64,000 bases of DNA, from positions 9,138,001 to 9,202,000 of the forward strand of contig NZ_JASTLC010000001.1 in assembly GCF_030499575.1 (NCBI RefSeq), read 5' to 3'. The notes under the pieces were generated by a model. That model had not been told where the DNA came from, searched no databases, and worked only from the letters and a program-made list of their open reading frames with translations. Origin of the DNA: Streptomyces sp. DG2A-72 (GTDB lineage Bacteria; Actinomycetota; Actinomycetes; Streptomycetales; Streptomycetaceae). The translations under genes and the position numbers were made by a program. This document shows positions 17,374 to 25,992 of the stretch, in pieces. Numbering within the stretch: the stretch's first letter is position 1; every line of letters starts with the position of its first letter.

Positions 17374-18324
17374 GTGATCCGGACCGTGGACTCTCCCACA
17401 CACGTGTCCGCACCGGTACTCGCCGCCTACAGCTACTGCGAGGCCGTCACCGGACAGCAGGCCCGTAACTTCGCCTACGGCATCAGGCTGCTGCCCACGC
17501 ACAAGCGGCGCGCGATGTCGGCGCTGTACTCGTTCTCGCGTCGTGTCGACGACATCGGCGACGGCGCGCTGGCACCCGACGTCAAGGTCGCCAGACTCGA
17601 GGACACCCGGGCGCTGCTGACCCGGATCCGCCAGGACGCGGTCGACGAGGACGACACCGACCCGGTCGCGGTCGCCCTGACCCATGCCGCCGAGCAGTTC
17701 CCGATCCCACTGGGCGGCCTGGACGAGCTCATCGACGGCGTGCTCATGGACGTACGCGGCGAGACCTATGAGACCTGGGACGACCTGAAGGTGTACTGCC
17801 GCTGTGTGGCGGGTGCCATCGGGCGGCTCTCGCTCGGGGTGTTCGGTACGGAGCGGGGGGCGCGTGGCGCCGAGCGCGCGCCGGAGTATGCCGACACGCT
17901 CGGGCTAGCGCTTCAGCTCACCAACATCCTGCGGGACGTCCGCGAGGACGCCGAGGGCGGGCGCACCTATCTACCCGCCGACGACCTGGCCAAGTTCGGC
18001 TGCTCGGCCGGGTTCAGCGGGGCGAAACCGCCGGAGGGCGCCGACTTCGCGGGTCTCGTGCACTTCGAAGTGCGTCGGGCCCGCGCCCTTTTCGCCGAGG
18101 GCTACCGGCTGCTCCCCATGCTCGACCGGCGCAGTGGCGCCTGTGTCGCCGCCATGGCCGGCATCTACCGCCGCCTCCTCGATCGCATCGAGCGCGATCC
18201 GGAGGCGGTGCTGCGTGGCCGGGTCTCGCTGCCCGGGCGAGAGAAGGCGTACGTCGCCGTGCGCGGCCTGTCCGGCCTGGACGCGCGGCATGTGACCCGG
18301 CGGACCGTCAGGAGGCGCGCCTGA
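17374..18324 (+). CDS. hpnD: Presqualene diphosphate synthase HpnD
   Basis: Condenses two farnesyl diphosphates to presqualene diphosphate, the first step of the HpnCDE route. The 316-residue protein has the squalene/phytoene synthase layout: YSFSRRVDDIGDGALAP as first Asp-rich motif, LIDGVLMDVRGETYETWDDL, and NILRDVREDAEGGRTYLPAD as the second. The GTG at 17374 overlaps the restored hpnC stop (GTGA), and its own TGA overlaps the ATG of the small linker ORF (TGATG). The length and both catalytic motifs are intact. Confidence 0.95.
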   Translation: MIRTVDSPTHVSAPVLAAYSYCEAVTGQQARNFAYGIRLLPTHKRRAMSALYSFSRRVDDIGDGALAPDVKVARLEDTRALLTRIRQDAVDEDDTDPVAVALTHAAEQFPIPLGGLDELIDGVLMDVRGETYETWDDLKVYCRCVAGAIGRLSLGVFGTERGARGAERAPEYADTLGLALQLTNILRDVREDAEGGRTYLPADDLAKFGCSAGFSGAKPPEGADFAGLVHFEVRRARALFAEGYRLLPMLDRRSGACVAAMAGIYRRLLDRIERDPEAVLRGRVSLPGREKAYVAVRGLSGLDARHVTRRTVRRRA

Positions 18325-18464
18325 TGGACAAAACGGTCCAAGGTGATTTCAGCGGCGAAAAGTGGCGGGCAACCCTCCGGTGCCGCGCGGCGTCCCTCAC
18401 TGCGACGGCCTGCCATGCACCGTTCAAGCATCGCGGTGGCCGAGCAGGGGGGAGTGCACGATGA
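18324..18464 (+). CDS. 46-aa linker protein between hpnD and hpnE (DUF6380-like)
   Basis: The ATG at 18324 shares its A with the hpnD stop (TGATG), and 46 codons later the TGA at 18462-18464 overlaps the hpnE start (ATGA). The frame therefore exactly bridges a gap that would otherwise be 136 bp of non-coding DNA in a tightly packed operon. The product is basic, with EKWRATLRCRAASLTATACH then APFKHRGGRAGGSAR, and has no hydrophobic segment. I recall short Streptomyces proteins with a TLRxxAASLTATACxAPF core (possibly DUF6380), but no function. A role in translational coupling is as likely as one for the peptide. Confidence 0.55.
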   Translation: MDKTVQGDFSGEKWRATLRCRAASLTATACHAPFKHRGGRAGGSAR

Positions 18465-19891
18465 CCGACGGCTCGCGGACCGAGGAGCCGCTCGCGGACA
18501 TGCCGGGGTCACGCTCCGGGCGGGACGCCGTCGTGGTCGGCGGCGGGCTCGCCGGGATCACCGCCGCGCTCGCGCTCGCCGACGCCGGAGTGCGCGTCAC
18601 CCTGCTCGAAGGCCGGCCGCGCCTGGGCGGGCTCGCCTTCTCCTTCCAGCGCGGCGAGTTGACGGTCGACAACGGACAGCATGTGTATCTGCGCTGCTGC
18701 ACCGCCTACCGCTGGTTCCTCGACCGCATCGAGGGAGCGGCGCTGGCGCCGTTGCAGGATCGTCTCGACGTGCCCGTACTCGATGTCGCCAGGCCCGAGG
18801 GACGGCGGCTCGGCAGGCTGCGGCGCGACGCGCTGCCGGTGCCCCTGCATCTGGGGCGCAGCCTGGCCACGTATCCGCATCTCTCACTCGCCGACCGCGC
18901 CAAGGTCGGGCGGGCCGCGCTCGCGCTCAAGGGGCTGGACCTCGCCGATCCGACCCTGGACACGCAGGACTTCGGCAGCTGGCTGACCGCGCACGGTCAG
19001 TCGGCGCGTGCCGTCGAGGCCCTGTGGGACCTGGTCGGGGTCGCCACCCTCAACGCGGTCGCGGGCGACGCCTCGCTGGGGCTCGCCGCGATGGTGTTCA
19101 AGACCGGTCTGCTGTCCGACCCGGGCGCGGCCGACATCGGCTGGGCGCGCGTCCCGCTGGGGGAACTGCATGACCGGCTGGCCCGCAAGGCGCTCGACTC
19201 CGCGGGCGTGCGTACCGAGGTCCGTACACGAGTCACCTCCATCTCTACTGACGACAACGGGAGCCTGAGCGTTCAGGTTCCCGGCGAGACACTTCGGGCG
19301 GACGCCGTCGTCCTCGCCGTACCCCACCGCGAAGCGCACGATCTGCTGCCCGCCGGAGCCCTCGACGCGCCGGAACGGCTGCTGGAGATCGGCACCGCGC
19401 CGATCCTCAACGTCCATGTCGTGTACGACCGGAAGGTGCTCCACAAGCCCTTCTTCGCGGCCCTCGGCACGCCGGTGCAGTGGGTCTTCGACCGGACCGA
19501 TGCCTCCGGGCTGAAGCAGGGCCAGTACCTGGCGCTGTCGCAGTCGGCGGCGCAGGACGAGATCGACGCACCGGTCGCCGAACTGCGCGAGCGCTATCTG
19601 CCCGAGCTGGAACGGCTGTTGCCCGGCACCCGCGGTGCCGGGGTGACGGACTTCTTCGTGACCAGGGAGCGCACCGCCACGTTCGCTCCCACCCCCGGCG
19701 TCGGACGACTGCGGCCCGGCGCCCGTACCAAGGCCTCCGGCCTCTATCTGGCCGGAGCGTGGACCGCCACGGGGTGGCCCGCGACCATGGAGAGTGCGGT
19801 TCGCAGTGGTGTGAGTGCGGCGGACGCCGTGCTGAGCTCCCTGGGCCGGCCCCGCCCCCGTTATCTCTTCGAAGTCGAGGAGGCGGCCTGA
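18461..19891 (+). CDS. hpnE: Hydroxysqualene dehydroxylase HpnE (FAD-dependent)
   Basis: A 476-residue flavoprotein that reduces hydroxysqualene to squalene, completing the HpnCDE path. An N-terminal FAD-binding Rossmann motif DAVVVGGGLAGITAALALAD and LLEGRPRLGGLAFSF are followed by the amine oxidase/phytoene desaturase-like core. The C-terminal FAD motif GLYLAGAWTATGWPATMESA closes the fold. The start at ATG 18461 has GGGGGAG upstream and lies inside the stop of the linker ORF. It is coupled to the polyprenyl synthase by TGATG at 19889-19893. Confidence 0.94.
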   Translation: MTDGSRTEEPLADMPGSRSGRDAVVVGGGLAGITAALALADAGVRVTLLEGRPRLGGLAFSFQRGELTVDNGQHVYLRCCTAYRWFLDRIEGAALAPLQDRLDVPVLDVARPEGRRLGRLRRDALPVPLHLGRSLATYPHLSLADRAKVGRAALALKGLDLADPTLDTQDFGSWLTAHGQSARAVEALWDLVGVATLNAVAGDASLGLAAMVFKTGLLSDPGAADIGWARVPLGELHDRLARKALDSAGVRTEVRTRVTSISTDDNGSLSVQVPGETLRADAVVLAVPHREAHDLLPAGALDAPERLLEIGTAPILNVHVVYDRKVLHKPFFAALGTPVQWVFDRTDASGLKQGQYLALSQSAAQDEIDAPVAELRERYLPELERLLPGTRGAGVTDFFVTRERTATFAPTPGVGRLRPGARTKASGLYLAGAWTATGWPATMESAVRSGVSAADAVLSSLGRPRPRYLFEVEEAA

Positions 19892-19950
19892 TGCTCCATC
19901 AGCGCGCGGCAGGTCCCCGCACCCCCGGTACCGCAACAAGAGGAGAGACT

Positions 19951-21024
19951 GTGCCCACTGTGCCCCCGGCCTCGACGGCCGCTCGAAGGACCGCGGTGGA
20001 CGTGACCGCGCTCCTGGAGCGCGGCCGGTCCCTGGCCACACCGGTACTGCGGGCGGCGATCGACCGCCTGGCCCCTCCCATGGACACCGTTTCCGCCTAC
20101 CACTTCGGCTGGATCGACGCCCAGGGCAATCCCGCCGACGGTGATGGCGGCAAGGCCGTACGCCCCGCCCTCGCGGTGCTCTCCGCCGAGGTCACCGGCG
20201 CGGCGCCCGAGGCCGGCATCCCCGGAGCGGTCGCCGTCGAACTGGTCCACAACTTCTCCCTGCTGCACGACGACCTGATGGACGGCGACGAACAGCGCCG
20301 GCACCGCGACACCGTCTGGAAGGTGCACGGCCCCGCCCAGGCGATCCTGGTCGGCGACGCCCTGTTCGCCCTGGCCAACGAGGTCCTGCTGGAGCTCGGG
20401 ACCGTCGAGGCCGGCCGCGCCACCCGCCGGCTGACCTCCGCGACCCGCGCCCTCATCGACGGCCAGGCGCAGGACATCTCCTACGAGCACCGCGACCGTG
20501 TCAGCGTCGAGGAGTGCCTGGAGATGGAGGGCAACAAGACCGGCGCCCTGCTCGCCTGCGCCAGCTCCATCGGCGCCGTGCTCGGCGGCGCGGACGACCG
20601 CACCGCCGACACCCTGGAGAAGTACGGCTACCACCTGGGCCTCGCCTTCCAGGCCGTCGACGACCTCCTCGGCATCTGGGGCGACCCGGTCTCCACCGGC
20701 AAGCAGACCTGGAGCGATCTGCGCCAGCGCAAGAAGTCCCTGCCGGTCGTGGCGGCGCTCGCGGGAGGCGGCGCCGCCTCCGAGCGGCTCGGCGAGATCC
20801 TCGCCGCCGACGCCAAGAGCAGTGACTTCGCGAACTTCTCCGAGGAGGAGTTCGCGGCCCGTGCCGCCCTCATCGAGGAGGCGGGCGGGCGCGAGTGGAC
20901 CGCCGAAGAGGCGCGCCGCCAGCACACCATCGCCATCGAAGCCCTCGACGCCATCGAGATGCCCGACCGGGTGCGGGCACAGTTCGCGGCGCTCGCCGAC
21001 TTCGTCGTCGTACGGAAGAGATGA
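19951..21024 (+). CDS. Polyprenyl diphosphate synthase (farnesyl diphosphate synthase-type)
   Basis: A 357-residue trans-prenyltransferase that probably supplies farnesyl diphosphate for HpnD. First Asp-rich motif LLHDDLMDGDEQRRHRDT; second region FQAVDDLLGIWGDPVSTGKQ, which has DDLLG rather than DDxxD, as in several actinobacterial members; the KAVRPALAVL lysine/arginine site is present. Two in-frame starts have good ribosome binding sites: ATG 19891 (GAGGAGG, overlapping the hpnE stop) and GTG 19951 (AGGAG 5 nt away). I prefer GTG 19951 because MPTVPPASTAARRTAVDVTA matches remembered relatives; the longer form adds 20 residues. Confidence 0.9.
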   Translation: MPTVPPASTAARRTAVDVTALLERGRSLATPVLRAAIDRLAPPMDTVSAYHFGWIDAQGNPADGDGGKAVRPALAVLSAEVTGAAPEAGIPGAVAVELVHNFSLLHDDLMDGDEQRRHRDTVWKVHGPAQAILVGDALFALANEVLLELGTVEAGRATRRLTSATRALIDGQAQDISYEHRDRVSVEECLEMEGNKTGALLACASSIGAVLGGADDRTADTLEKYGYHLGLAFQAVDDLLGIWGDPVSTGKQTWSDLRQRKKSLPVVAALAGGGAASERLGEILAADAKSSDFANFSEEEFAARAALIEEAGGREWTAEEARRQHTIAIEALDAIEMPDRVRAQFAALADFVVVRKR

Positions 21025-21140
21025 TCATTATCGGTCGAACAGCCCTCGCGTAGTCGCCGGCCGGTGCTACGGACGCACGAGCACCGGTCGACGGCGGACC
21101 CACAGCAGCACGACTCGTACGACTGCACGAAGGGGAAGCC

Positions 21141-23132
21141 ATGACAGCGACGACCGACGGAAGCACCGGGGCACTGCCGCCCCGAGCAGCCTCGGCCAGC
21201 GAAACACAGATCGACATCCCCCCGGCGGCCGGGGTGCACGAGGCCGCCGTACACGCCATCGGGTGTGCCACCGAGTTCCTGCTCTCCCGGCAGGACACCC
21301 AGGGCTGGTGGAAGGGCGACCTCGAGACGAACGTCACGATGGACGCCGAGGACCTGCTGCTGCGCCAGTTCCTGGGCATCCGCGACGAGGCCACCACGCG
21401 CGCCGCCGCCCTGTTCATCCGCGGCGAGCAGCGCGAGGACGGCGCCTGGGCCACCTTCTACGGCGGACCCGGCGAACTCTCCACCACCATCGAGGCGTAC
21501 GTCGCCCTGCGGCTGGCCGGCGACGCGCCGGACGCGCCGCACATGGCGAAGGCCTCGGCCTGGATCCGCGAGCGGGGCGGCATCGCGGCCTCCCGGGTCT
21601 TCACCCGGATCTGGCTGGCACTGTTCGGCTGGTGGAAGTGGGAGGACCTGCCCGAACTCCCGCCGGAACTCATCTACTTCCCGAAGTGGTTCCCGCTCAA
21701 CATCTACGACTTCGGCTGCTGGGCGCGGCAGACCATCGTCCCGCTGACGATCGTCTCCGCGAAGCGTCCGGTGCGGCCCGCGCCCTTCTCCCTCGACGAA
21801 CTGCACACGGATCCGCGCAACCCGAACCCGGTCAAGCCGCTGTCTCCCGCGGCGAGTTGGGACGGCGTCTTCGAACGGCTCGACAAGGCGCTGCACCAGT
21901 ACCGCAGGTTCGCTCCGCGCGGCCTGCGCAGGGCGGCGATGAACTCCGCCGCCCGCTGGATCATCGAGCGGCAGGAGAACGACGGCTGCTGGGGCGGCAT
22001 CCAGCCGCCCGCCGTGTACTCGGTCATCGCCCTGTACCTGCTCGGCTACGACCTCGAACACCCTGTGATGCGCGAGGGGCTCGCGTCGCTGGACCGTTTC
22101 GCCGTCTGGCGCGAGGACGGGGCGCGGATGATCGAGGCCTGCCAGTCCCCGGTGTGGGACACCTGTCTCGCGGCCATCGCACTCGCCGACGCGGGGGTCC
22201 CCGCCGACCATCCGCAGCTGGTGAAGGCCGCCGACTGGATGCTCGGCGAGCAGATCGTGCGGCCCGGCGACTGGTCGGTGCGCAAGCCCCAACTGCCGCC
22301 CGGCGGCTGGGCGTTCGAGTTCCACAACGACAACTATCCCGACATCGACGACACCGCCGAGGTCGTCCTCGCGCTGCGCCGGATCCGGCACCACGACCCG
22401 GAGCGGGTGGAGAAGGCGATCGGGCGCGGGGTGCGCTGGAACCTCGGGATGCAGTCGAAGAACGGCGCCTGGGGGGCCTTCGACGTCGACAACACCAGCA
22501 TGTTCCCCAACAAGCTGCCGTTCTGCGACTTCGGCGAGGTCATCGACCCGCCGTCCGCGGACGTCACCGCACACGTGGTGGAGATGCTGGCGGTCGAGGG
22601 CTACGCCCATGACCCGCGTACCCGGCGCGGCATCGAGTGGCTGCTCGCCGAACAGGAGCCGGACGGCTCGTGGTTCGGGCGCTGGGGCGTCAACTACATC
22701 TACGGCACGGGGTCCGTGGTGCCCGCGCTGACCGCCGCCGGACTGCCCGGCTCGCATCCGGCGATCCGCCGGGCCGTCGCCTGGCTGGAGTCCGTCCAGA
22801 ACGACGACGGCGGCTGGGGCGAGGACCTGCGCTCGTACCACGACGTGAAGAAGTGGAGCGGCAAGGGCGCCTCCACCGCCTCGCAGACGGCATGGGCGCT
22901 GCTGGCCCTGCTCGCGGCCGGCGAGCAGGACTCCAAGGCCGTCGAGCGCGGCATCGAGTGGCTCGCGAGCGCACAGCGCGAGGACGGCTCCTGGGACGAG
23001 CCGTACTTCACGGGGACCGGCTTCCCGTGGGACTTCTCGATCAACTACCACCTCTACCGGCAGGTCTTCCCGCTCACCGCGCTCGGCCGGTACGTCCACG
23101 GAGAACCGTTCTCCAAGGCCGAGGCGGGCTGA
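21141..23132 (+). CDS. shc: Squalene-hopene cyclase
   Basis: Cyclises squalene to hopene and hopanol at the membrane. The 663-residue protein is a double alpha-alpha barrel with repeated QW motifs (QDTQGWW, QREDGAWATF, QENDGCWGG, QNDDGGWGED, QREDGSWDE). The catalytic acid motif DIDD is at residues 401-404 in NYPDIDDTAEVVLAL. The N-terminal 30 residues are a variable tail. GAAGGGGAAG precedes the ATG. It is separated from the polyprenyl synthase by 116 bp with nothing recognisable, and its TGA overlaps the ATG of hpnG. The length is normal for the family. Confidence 0.97.
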   Translation: MTATTDGSTGALPPRAASASETQIDIPPAAGVHEAAVHAIGCATEFLLSRQDTQGWWKGDLETNVTMDAEDLLLRQFLGIRDEATTRAAALFIRGEQREDGAWATFYGGPGELSTTIEAYVALRLAGDAPDAPHMAKASAWIRERGGIAASRVFTRIWLALFGWWKWEDLPELPPELIYFPKWFPLNIYDFGCWARQTIVPLTIVSAKRPVRPAPFSLDELHTDPRNPNPVKPLSPAASWDGVFERLDKALHQYRRFAPRGLRRAAMNSAARWIIERQENDGCWGGIQPPAVYSVIALYLLGYDLEHPVMREGLASLDRFAVWREDGARMIEACQSPVWDTCLAAIALADAGVPADHPQLVKAADWMLGEQIVRPGDWSVRKPQLPPGGWAFEFHNDNYPDIDDTAEVVLALRRIRHHDPERVEKAIGRGVRWNLGMQSKNGAWGAFDVDNTSMFPNKLPFCDFGEVIDPPSADVTAHVVEMLAVEGYAHDPRTRRGIEWLLAEQEPDGSWFGRWGVNYIYGTGSVVPALTAAGLPGSHPAIRRAVAWLESVQNDDGGWGEDLRSYHDVKKWSGKGASTASQTAWALLALLAAGEQDSKAVERGIEWLASAQREDGSWDEPYFTGTGFPWDFSINYHLYRQVFPLTALGRYVHGEPFSKAEAG

Positions 23133-23773
23133 TGAGCGCCCAGCCCGCCCCCGCCCCGCTGCTGATCGCCTGCGCGCTCGGCATCGAGCACCTTGCCCTG
23201 CGCCTGAGCGATCGCAGTGGCGCGGGCGGGCCGGTCACCGTCCTGCGTACGGGGATGGGGCCCAAGGCGGCGGAGCGATCCGCCGCCCGGGTGCTGGCCG
23301 ACCCGGCGTTCGGCGAGGCCGCCGTGCTCGCGACCGGTTTCTGTGCGGGGCTCGCCCCGGGCATGCACCCCGGCGACCTGGTCGTCGCCGAGGAGACCCG
23401 GGGCCCGGACGGAACCGTTCCGTGCGTCGGGACCGACCTACTGGTCAAGGAACTCGTGCGCGCCGCACCCGGCCGCACCGTCCACACCGGGCCGCTCACC
23501 GGCTCCGACCATGTCGTACGCGGTCAGGAACGGTCCGATCTCCTCGCGACCGGCGCGATCGCGGTCGACATGGAGTCCGCGGCCACGCTCCTGAGCGCCG
23601 TGCGCACGGGCCCGCGCCCGGTTGCGGCCGTCCGGGTGGTCGTGGACGCTCCAGAACATGAACTCGTCCGGATCGGCACATTGCGCGGAGGAATATCGGC
23701 CTTCCGCGTATTGCGCTCCGTTCTTCCTGCTTTCTACGAATGGCACCGTTCTTTGCTGCTCCCCAGGAGGTGA
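23132..23773 (+). CDS. hpnG: Adenosylhopane phosphorylase/nucleosidase HpnG
   Basis: A 213-residue purine-nucleoside phosphorylase-like enzyme that removes adenine from adenosylhopane to give (phospho)ribosylhopane. Family signs are LATGFCAGLAPGMHPGDLVV, the GSDHVV strand and the substrate-binding AIAVDMESAATLLSA with its conserved Met-Glu-Ser. It begins 1 bp inside the shc stop. GC drops slightly in the last 100 bp without a frame change. The end of the gene carries the AGGAGG ribosome binding site of hpnH, 8 nt before that start. Confidence 0.93.
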   Translation: MSAQPAPAPLLIACALGIEHLALRLSDRSGAGGPVTVLRTGMGPKAAERSAARVLADPAFGEAAVLATGFCAGLAPGMHPGDLVVAEETRGPDGTVPCVGTDLLVKELVRAAPGRTVHTGPLTGSDHVVRGQERSDLLATGAIAVDMESAATLLSAVRTGPRPVAAVRVVVDAPEHELVRIGTLRGGISAFRVLRSVLPAFYEWHRSLLLPRR

Positions 23774-23778
23774 GCCAG

Positions 23779-24801
23779 ATGGCCATGCCGCTGCGCCAGT
23801 CCATCAAGGTCGCTACGTATTTGGCTGAACAGAAGCTCCGCAGGCGGGACAAGTTTCCGCTCATCGTCGAGCTGGAACCGCTCTACGCCTGCAATCTCAA
23901 GTGCGAGGGCTGCGGCAAGATCCAGCACCCGGCAGGTGTGCTCAAGCAGCGCATGCCGGTTGCCCAAGCTGTGGGAGCGGTGCTCGAGTCCGGTGCCCCG
24001 ATGGTGTCGATCGCCGGCGGGGAACCCCTGATGCACCCCAAGATCGATGAGATCGTGCGGCAGTTGGTGGCGAGGAAGAAGTACGTCTTCCTGTGCACCA
24101 ACGCCATGCTGCTGCGCAAGAAGATGGACAAGTTCAAGCCCTCGCCGTTCTTCGCCTTCGCGGTGCACATCGACGGGCTGCGCGAGCGGCACGACGAGTC
24201 CGTGGCGAAGGAGGGTGTGTTCGACGAGGCAGTGGAGGCGATCAAGGAGGCCAAGCGGCGCGGCTTCCGCGTCACCACCAACTCGACCTTCTTCAACACC
24301 GACACCCCGCAGACCATCATCGAGGTGCTCAATTACCTCAACGACGACCTCAAGGTCGACGAGATGATGATCTCGCCCGCCTACGCCTACGAGAAGGCCC
24401 CCGACCAGGAGCACTTCCTGGGCGTGGAGCAGACCCGTGAGCTGTTCAAGAAGGCCTTCGCCGGTGGCAACCGGCGCAAGTGGCGGCTCAACCACTCCCC
24501 GCTCTTCCTGGACTTCCTGGAGGGCAAGGTCGACTTCCCGTGCACCGCCTGGGCGATCCCGAACTACTCCCTCTTCGGCTGGCAGCGCCCCTGCTACCTG
24601 ATGAGCGACGGGTACGTCACCACGTACCGGGAGCTGATCGAGGACACCGACTGGGACAAGTACGGCCGCGGCAAGGACCCGCGCTGCGCCAACTGCATGG
24701 CGCACTGCGGCTACGAGCCGACCGCGGTCATGGCCACCATGGGCTCCCTCAAGGAGTCCCTGCGGGCCATGCGCGAGACCGTCGCCGGAAACCGCGAGTG
24801 A
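23779..24801 (+). CDS. hpnH: Adenosylhopane-forming radical SAM protein HpnH
   Basis: Joins hopene to a 5'-deoxyadenosyl group, the first side-chain step. The 340-residue protein has the radical SAM cluster Cys38-Cys42-Cys45 in [15 protein letters not shown], the [11 protein letters not shown]-contact motif, and a Cys-rich C-terminal region ([16 protein letters not shown]) characteristic of HpnH. The ATG at 23779 is fixed by AGGAGG 8 nt upstream and by the family start [20 protein letters not shown]. It lies 5 bp after hpnG and 4 bp before ispG. Confidence 0.96.
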   Translation: MAMPLRQSIKVATYLAEQKLRRRDKFPLIVELEPLYACNLKCEGCGKIQHPAGVLKQRMPVAQAVGAVLESGAPMVSIAGGEPLMHPKIDEIVRQLVARKKYVFLCTNAMLLRKKMDKFKPSPFFAFAVHIDGLRERHDESVAKEGVFDEAVEAIKEAKRRGFRVTTNSTFFNTDTPQTIIEVLNYLNDDLKVDEMMISPAYAYEKAPDQEHFLGVEQTRELFKKAFAGGNRRKWRLNHSPLFLDFLEGKVDFPCTAWAIPNYSLFGWQRPCYLMSDGYVTTYRELIEDTDWDKYGRGKDPRCANCMAHCGYEPTAVMATMGSLKESLRAMRETVAGNRE

Positions 24802-24805
24802 CACC

Positions 24806-25963
24806 ATGACCGCCATTTCCTTGGGCGTCCCCGAGGTACCGGTCCGGCCGATCGCGGAGCGCCGTGTCTCACGGCAGATCCAGGTCGGGCCGGTGGCGGT
24901 CGGGGGCGGGGCCCCGGTGTCGGTGCAGTCGATGACGACGACGCGTACGTCGGACATCGGCGCCACCTTGCAGCAGATCGCGGAACTCACCGCGTCCGGC
25001 TGCCAGATCGTCCGCGTCGCCTGCCCCACGCAGGACGACGCGGACGCCCTCGCGACCATCGCCCGCAAGTCGCAGATCCCGGTGATCGCGGACATCCACT
25101 TCCAGCCGAAGTACGTGTTCGCCGCGATCGAGGCCGGCTGTGCGGCCGTACGCGTCAATCCCGGCAACATCAAGCAGTTCGACGACAAGGTGAAGGAGAT
25201 CGCGCGGGCCGCCAAGGACCACGGCACACCGATCCGTATCGGCGTCAACGCGGGCTCTCTCGACCGGCGGCTGCTGCAGAAGTACGGCAAGGCGACGCCG
25301 GAGGCGCTGGTGGAGAGCGCCTTGTGGGAGGCGTCGCTCTTCGAGGAGCACGACTTCCGGGACATCAAGATCTCGGTGAAGCACAACGACCCGGTGGTGA
25401 TGGTCAACGCGTACCGGCTGCTGGCCGAACAGTGCGACTATCCGCTGCACTTGGGCGTCACCGAGGCGGGTCCCGCCTTCCAGGGGACCATCAAGTCGGC
25501 CGTGGCTTTCGGGGCGCTGCTGTCGCGGGGGATCGGTGACACGATCCGGGTGTCCTTGAGCGCTCCGCCCGCCGAGGAGGTCAAGGTCGGCATCCAGATC
25601 CTGGAGTCGCTGGGCTTGAGGCAGCGGCGCCTGGAGATCGTCTCGTGTCCCTCCTGCGGGCGCGCCCAGGTCGACGTGTACAAACTGGCCGACGAGGTCA
25701 CGGCAGGTCTGGAGGGCATGGAAGTGCCGCTGCGGGTGGCCGTGATGGGGTGTGTGGTCAACGGTCCCGGTGAGGCGCGGGAGGCGGACCTGGGGGTCGC
25801 CTCCGGCAACGGCAAGGGGCAGATCTTCGTGAAGGGCGAGGTCATCAGGACCGTGCCCGAGTCGAAGATCGTGGAGACCCTCATCGACGAGGCGATGAAG
25901 ATCGCCGAACAGATGGAACAGGACGGCGTCGAGTCGGGGGAGCCGGCCGTCACCGTGAGCTGA
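24806..25963 (+). CDS. ispG: 4-hydroxy-3-methylbut-2-enyl diphosphate synthase (second copy expected)
   Basis: A MEP-pathway 4Fe-4S enzyme forming HMBPP from methylerythritol cyclodiphosphate. The 385-residue protein has the TIM-barrel half ([52 protein letters not shown]) and the iron-sulphur half with cysteines in [15 protein letters not shown] and [17 protein letters not shown]. Streptomyces usually carry a housekeeping ispG elsewhere, so this is probably a cluster-specific duplicate that raises flux to hopanoids (inference). It sits between hpnH and dxs in one transcript. Confidence 0.95.
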   Translation: MTAISLGVPEVPVRPIAERRVSRQIQVGPVAVGGGAPVSVQSMTTTRTSDIGATLQQIAELTASGCQIVRVACPTQDDADALATIARKSQIPVIADIHFQPKYVFAAIEAGCAAVRVNPGNIKQFDDKVKEIARAAKDHGTPIRIGVNAGSLDRRLLQKYGKATPEALVESALWEASLFEEHDFRDIKISVKHNDPVVMVNAYRLLAEQCDYPLHLGVTEAGPAFQGTIKSAVAFGALLSRGIGDTIRVSLSAPPAEEVKVGIQILESLGLRQRRLEIVSCPSCGRAQVDVYKLADEVTAGLEGMEVPLRVAVMGCVVNGPGEAREADLGVASGNGKGQIFVKGEVIRTVPESKIVETLIDEAMKIAEQMEQDGVESGEPAVTVS

Positions 25964-25992
25964 ACAGCACGGACCGAAGGGGGCCCGCGAAC

